A DNA stretch of 64,000 bases, taken from positions 1,660,001-1,724,000 of the forward strand of contig NC_041783.1 in assembly GCF_900090045.1 (NCBI RefSeq). The letters are read 5' to 3'. Below, piece by piece: positions 62,084-64,000 of the stretch. The position numbers were made by a program, and so were the translations under genes. The notes beneath the pieces were generated by a model, which searched no databases, was not told the origin of the DNA, and was given only the letters and a program-made list of their open reading frames with translations. Position 1 is the first letter of the stretch. Each line of letters opens with the position of its first letter. This stretch comes from Plasmodium malariae. Lineage: Eukaryota > Apicomplexa > Aconoidasida > Haemosporida > Plasmodiidae.

Positions 62084-64000
62084 ATGGAATACAATGGAAA
62101 CCTTGTAGACATAGAAGGAAATGACTTGATAATAAATCAGATAACCAATGATAGGACAATCATAAATTGCAAACTTTTTTTATTTAAATTAAAAACAAAG
62201 AGCGACAAATTGAGATATTATGAAATCAAAAATTCCATCGCATCAAAAGATTTTATTAAGGCATATATTGCTGATGATTCAAACGCCCTTTTACTCTCAG
62301 ATGATTTATTTTATTTATATGATAGTGAAAATAATAAAAAAAATTGCTTAATAAATTTGAATGACTGCGAACCAAGAGATTTTATATATTATAAGAAAAA
62401 TTTAATATTTATTCAAAAGGATAAATTTTCCTTATTTCAAGCAAAAGCCGATGGAAAATGTAACATTCTGCTAAATTTAATAGATGCACCGTTAAAAGTA
62501 AATTTTTGTTCTTGTAATAAGGATATGCTATATTTATGTACTAGCGCAAGAATATATTTTTTAAAATTAATATATTCAAAGGATAAAATATTAAAAGTTA
62601 AAAATACGCAAATGAGTCTTCCATTCAAATTTAAGCAAGAAGAATATGCATATCATTCTTTTGAAAACAAATTCTATAAAATTAAAAATGAATATAAAGA
62701 AGTAATACATGTGTGTAGTTATTCTGATAAAGAAGTAACTGTATATAAATTTGTTAAAGGAGAATTTAAAAATAAAAAAAAATGTTTTGTAAAATTATCA
62801 GTAAATAAATTAAATAATGAAATTATAAAAGGATGTTTTTTTTTTAAGATTAAGAGGGTGTCAAAAGGTCAGGAAAAAAAAAAAAAGGACACAGATGTTG
62901 TAAATAATAATTATAACGAGGTGGTAGTAAAGGGGTCAAATGATTCGAATTTAGAGGATGAAGTAACTGAGGGAAAAAAGAAATGTGATAGTGAAGAAAT
63001 TTTAAAATATGAAAATGTGAACTGTGTGGATAACTTACCCTGTGATGAAAATAATTTGTTACAAAATAATGATTCCATTTTCTCGAATGAGAAAATTGTA
63101 AGAGATGAAAATTCAAAGTTTGAAGAGGAGCATACTTGCTCCGATGTAGTAACTACACATAATGGAAAAAATAACAACATTGAAAATGAAGAAGAAGAAA
63201 AGATAGAGGAAGACATTTCTACAAATAAAGAAGAGGATATTATAAAGTTGTACTTATTAATTTATAGTGAGAACGGGAGAATTTTGATATATTTTGTGGA
63301 CTATTTAAATCTAGCTGATTTTAAATTTGGTTTTGTAGGGTTTAGTAACAACCCAATTGCATTTATGCATTTGCCATTTAAAGCAATATATATATATAAC
63401 ATATCTGAATTATATGAAAAAAGAGTAATAAAACAAAAAAAAATTATTCAAAAAAAAAAAAAATTATCTTCTAATTATTGTAAATACATGGAGCATATAA
63501 TCAATAAAGAAATTTATATTAATAGTAATCTTTTTATTGATACAGTTTTAATGAATGAAGGTACAGTTAGCATATATACCATCCAAATTCATAATAATCT
63601 TTTACTTGAATGTGAAAATAATATGGAGCCTACGGTTATCAATGTTGTAAATTGCAGTAATAAAGTTGTGGCAGTAAAAAAAGCAATAAATAATGAGAAT
63701 AAAAATGATGAAATAAAAAAAATTATAAATGAGTCCAAATATTCTTGTTATTCGGATAGTGATTCATATATAGATAGTGATATTACATGGACAAACAGTG
63801 ACAAAAGTGATGATGATGATGATAATGATAATTCTTTGTACAATGTTAATATTGATTCTCATGTGGGAGAAGATAATTTGAATAATTATGAACATTCGGG
63901 AAAAATGGAAAAAACAAAAAACATTGGCAGTTCTAGTAGTATTAGTAATGCACTTAGCCAAAACAAACAAAGCCTATTATCTGAAATAGATCATTATGAT
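62084..64000 (+). CDS. Large conserved hypothetical protein, 5' part only
   Basis: An open frame from ATG (62084, MEYNGNLVDIEGNDLIINQI) runs 639 codons to the window edge without a stop. The first ~270 residues are short alternating hydrophobic strands with loops (YIADDSNALLLSDDLFYLYD; DMLYLCTSARIYFLKLIY; EVIHVCSYSDKEVTVYKF). This is the texture of a beta-propeller (WD40-like) domain, though no clear WD dipeptides are seen. An acidic insert (about 285-385) is followed by further strand-like sequence (LYLLIYSENGRILIYFVDYL; HNNLLLECENN) and then an Asp/Ser-rich stretch. No signal peptide. It could be a scaffold or ribosome-biogenesis type propeller protein, but that is only a guess. It is absent from simple complete-frame lists because its stop lies beyond 64000. 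Confidence 0.8.
   Translation, partial: MEYNGNLVDIEGNDLIINQITNDRTIINCKLFLFKLKTKSDKLRYYEIKNSIASKDFIKAYIADDSNALLLSDDLFYLYDSENNKKNCLINLNDCEPRDFIYYKKNLIFIQKDKFSLFQAKADGKCNILLNLIDAPLKVNFCSCNKDMLYLCTSARIYFLKLIYSKDKILKVKNTQMSLPFKFKQEEYAYHSFENKFYKIKNEYKEVIHVCSYSDKEVTVYKFVKGEFKNKKKCFVKLSVNKLNNEIIKGCFFFKIKRVSKGQEKKKKDTDVVNNNYNEVVVKGSNDSNLEDEVTEGKKKCDSEEILKYENVNCVDNLPCDENNLLQNNDSIFSNEKIVRDENSKFEEEHTCSDVVTTHNGKNNNIENEEEEKIEEDISTNKEEDIIKLYLLIYSENGRILIYFVDYLNLADFKFGFVGFSNNPIAFMHLPFKAIYIYNISELYEKRVIKQKKIIQKKKKLSSNYCKYMEHIINKEIYINSNLFIDTVLMNEGTVSIYTIQIHNNLLLECENNMEPTVINVVNCSNKVVAVKKAINNENKNDEIKKIINESKYSCYSDSDSYIDSDITWTNSDKSDDDDDNDNSLYNVNIDSHVGEDNLNNYEHSGKMEKTKNIGSSSSISNALSQNKQSLLSEIDHYD

Noticed and set aside
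1..64000. tRNA, rRNA, CRISPR array or transposon
   Set aside because: I looked for tRNA-like cloverleaf boxes, rRNA-like GC-rich blocks, regularly spaced palindromic repeats and transposase-like frames and saw none. Direct repeats present are micro- or minisatellites without unique spacers.

Overview
The window is nuclear DNA of a malaria parasite (genus Plasmodium). The base composition is very AT-rich, with long poly-A/T, (AT)n and (TATG)n tracts. Genes carry many short introns, proteins contain Asn- and Lys-rich low-complexity inserts, and the gene set is apicomplexan. The intergenic DNA is less extremely AT-rich than I would expect of P. falciparum, and the coding DNA is more AT-rich than I would expect of P. 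vivax. A P. malariae- or P. ovale-like species is my guess, not a proof. The run Tudor-SN, SRP72, casein kinase 1 matches, from memory, the gene order of P. falciparum chromosome 11 (PF3D7_11363xx to 11365xx).

Layout. 0.5-2.2 kb (-): a small spliced protein with an RRM-like segment. 3.6-10.9 kb (+): five-exon condensin-II subunit D3. 11.25-11.76 kb (-): two-exon basic protein of 75 aa. 12.68-13.18 kb (+): a 167-aa unknown. 14.5-17.2 kb (-): a ten-exon very-long-chain enoyl-CoA reductase of the ER fatty-acid elongation cycle, with no exon longer than 130 bp. 17.2-22.0 kb: a long interval with no secure gene but with exon-like blocks. 22.0-33.3 kb (+): a giant (about 3,650 aa) Asn-rich protein with several tandem-repeat tracts and a compact C-terminal domain. 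35.0-36.75 kb (+): a secreted Cys-containing protein. 37.3-40.1 kb (-): a five-exon Asn-rich surface protein with a signal peptide and a C-terminal GPI-attachment signal. 43.1-46.8 kb (+): Tudor-SN. 47.7-50.3 kb (-): SRP72, whose reading frame is broken at a 22-base homopolymer. 54.1-56.5 kb (-): eight-exon casein kinase 1. 62.1 kb to the end (+): the first 639 codons of a large unknown protein.

Functionally this is an ordinary core chromosomal segment holding chromosome structure, lipid elongation, SRP-dependent secretion, RNA metabolism and signalling genes. Two convergent secreted or surface genes lie in the middle. I see no subtelomeric gene family, tRNA, rRNA, CRISPR array or mobile element. 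Exon boundaries were read by eye from splice signals, phase consistency and family similarity. Where the sum of exons is a multiple of three and the protein aligns with its family along its length (enoyl-CoA reductase, CK1, Tudor-SN) I am confident. Models resting on weak GTTAAA-type donors are flagged.
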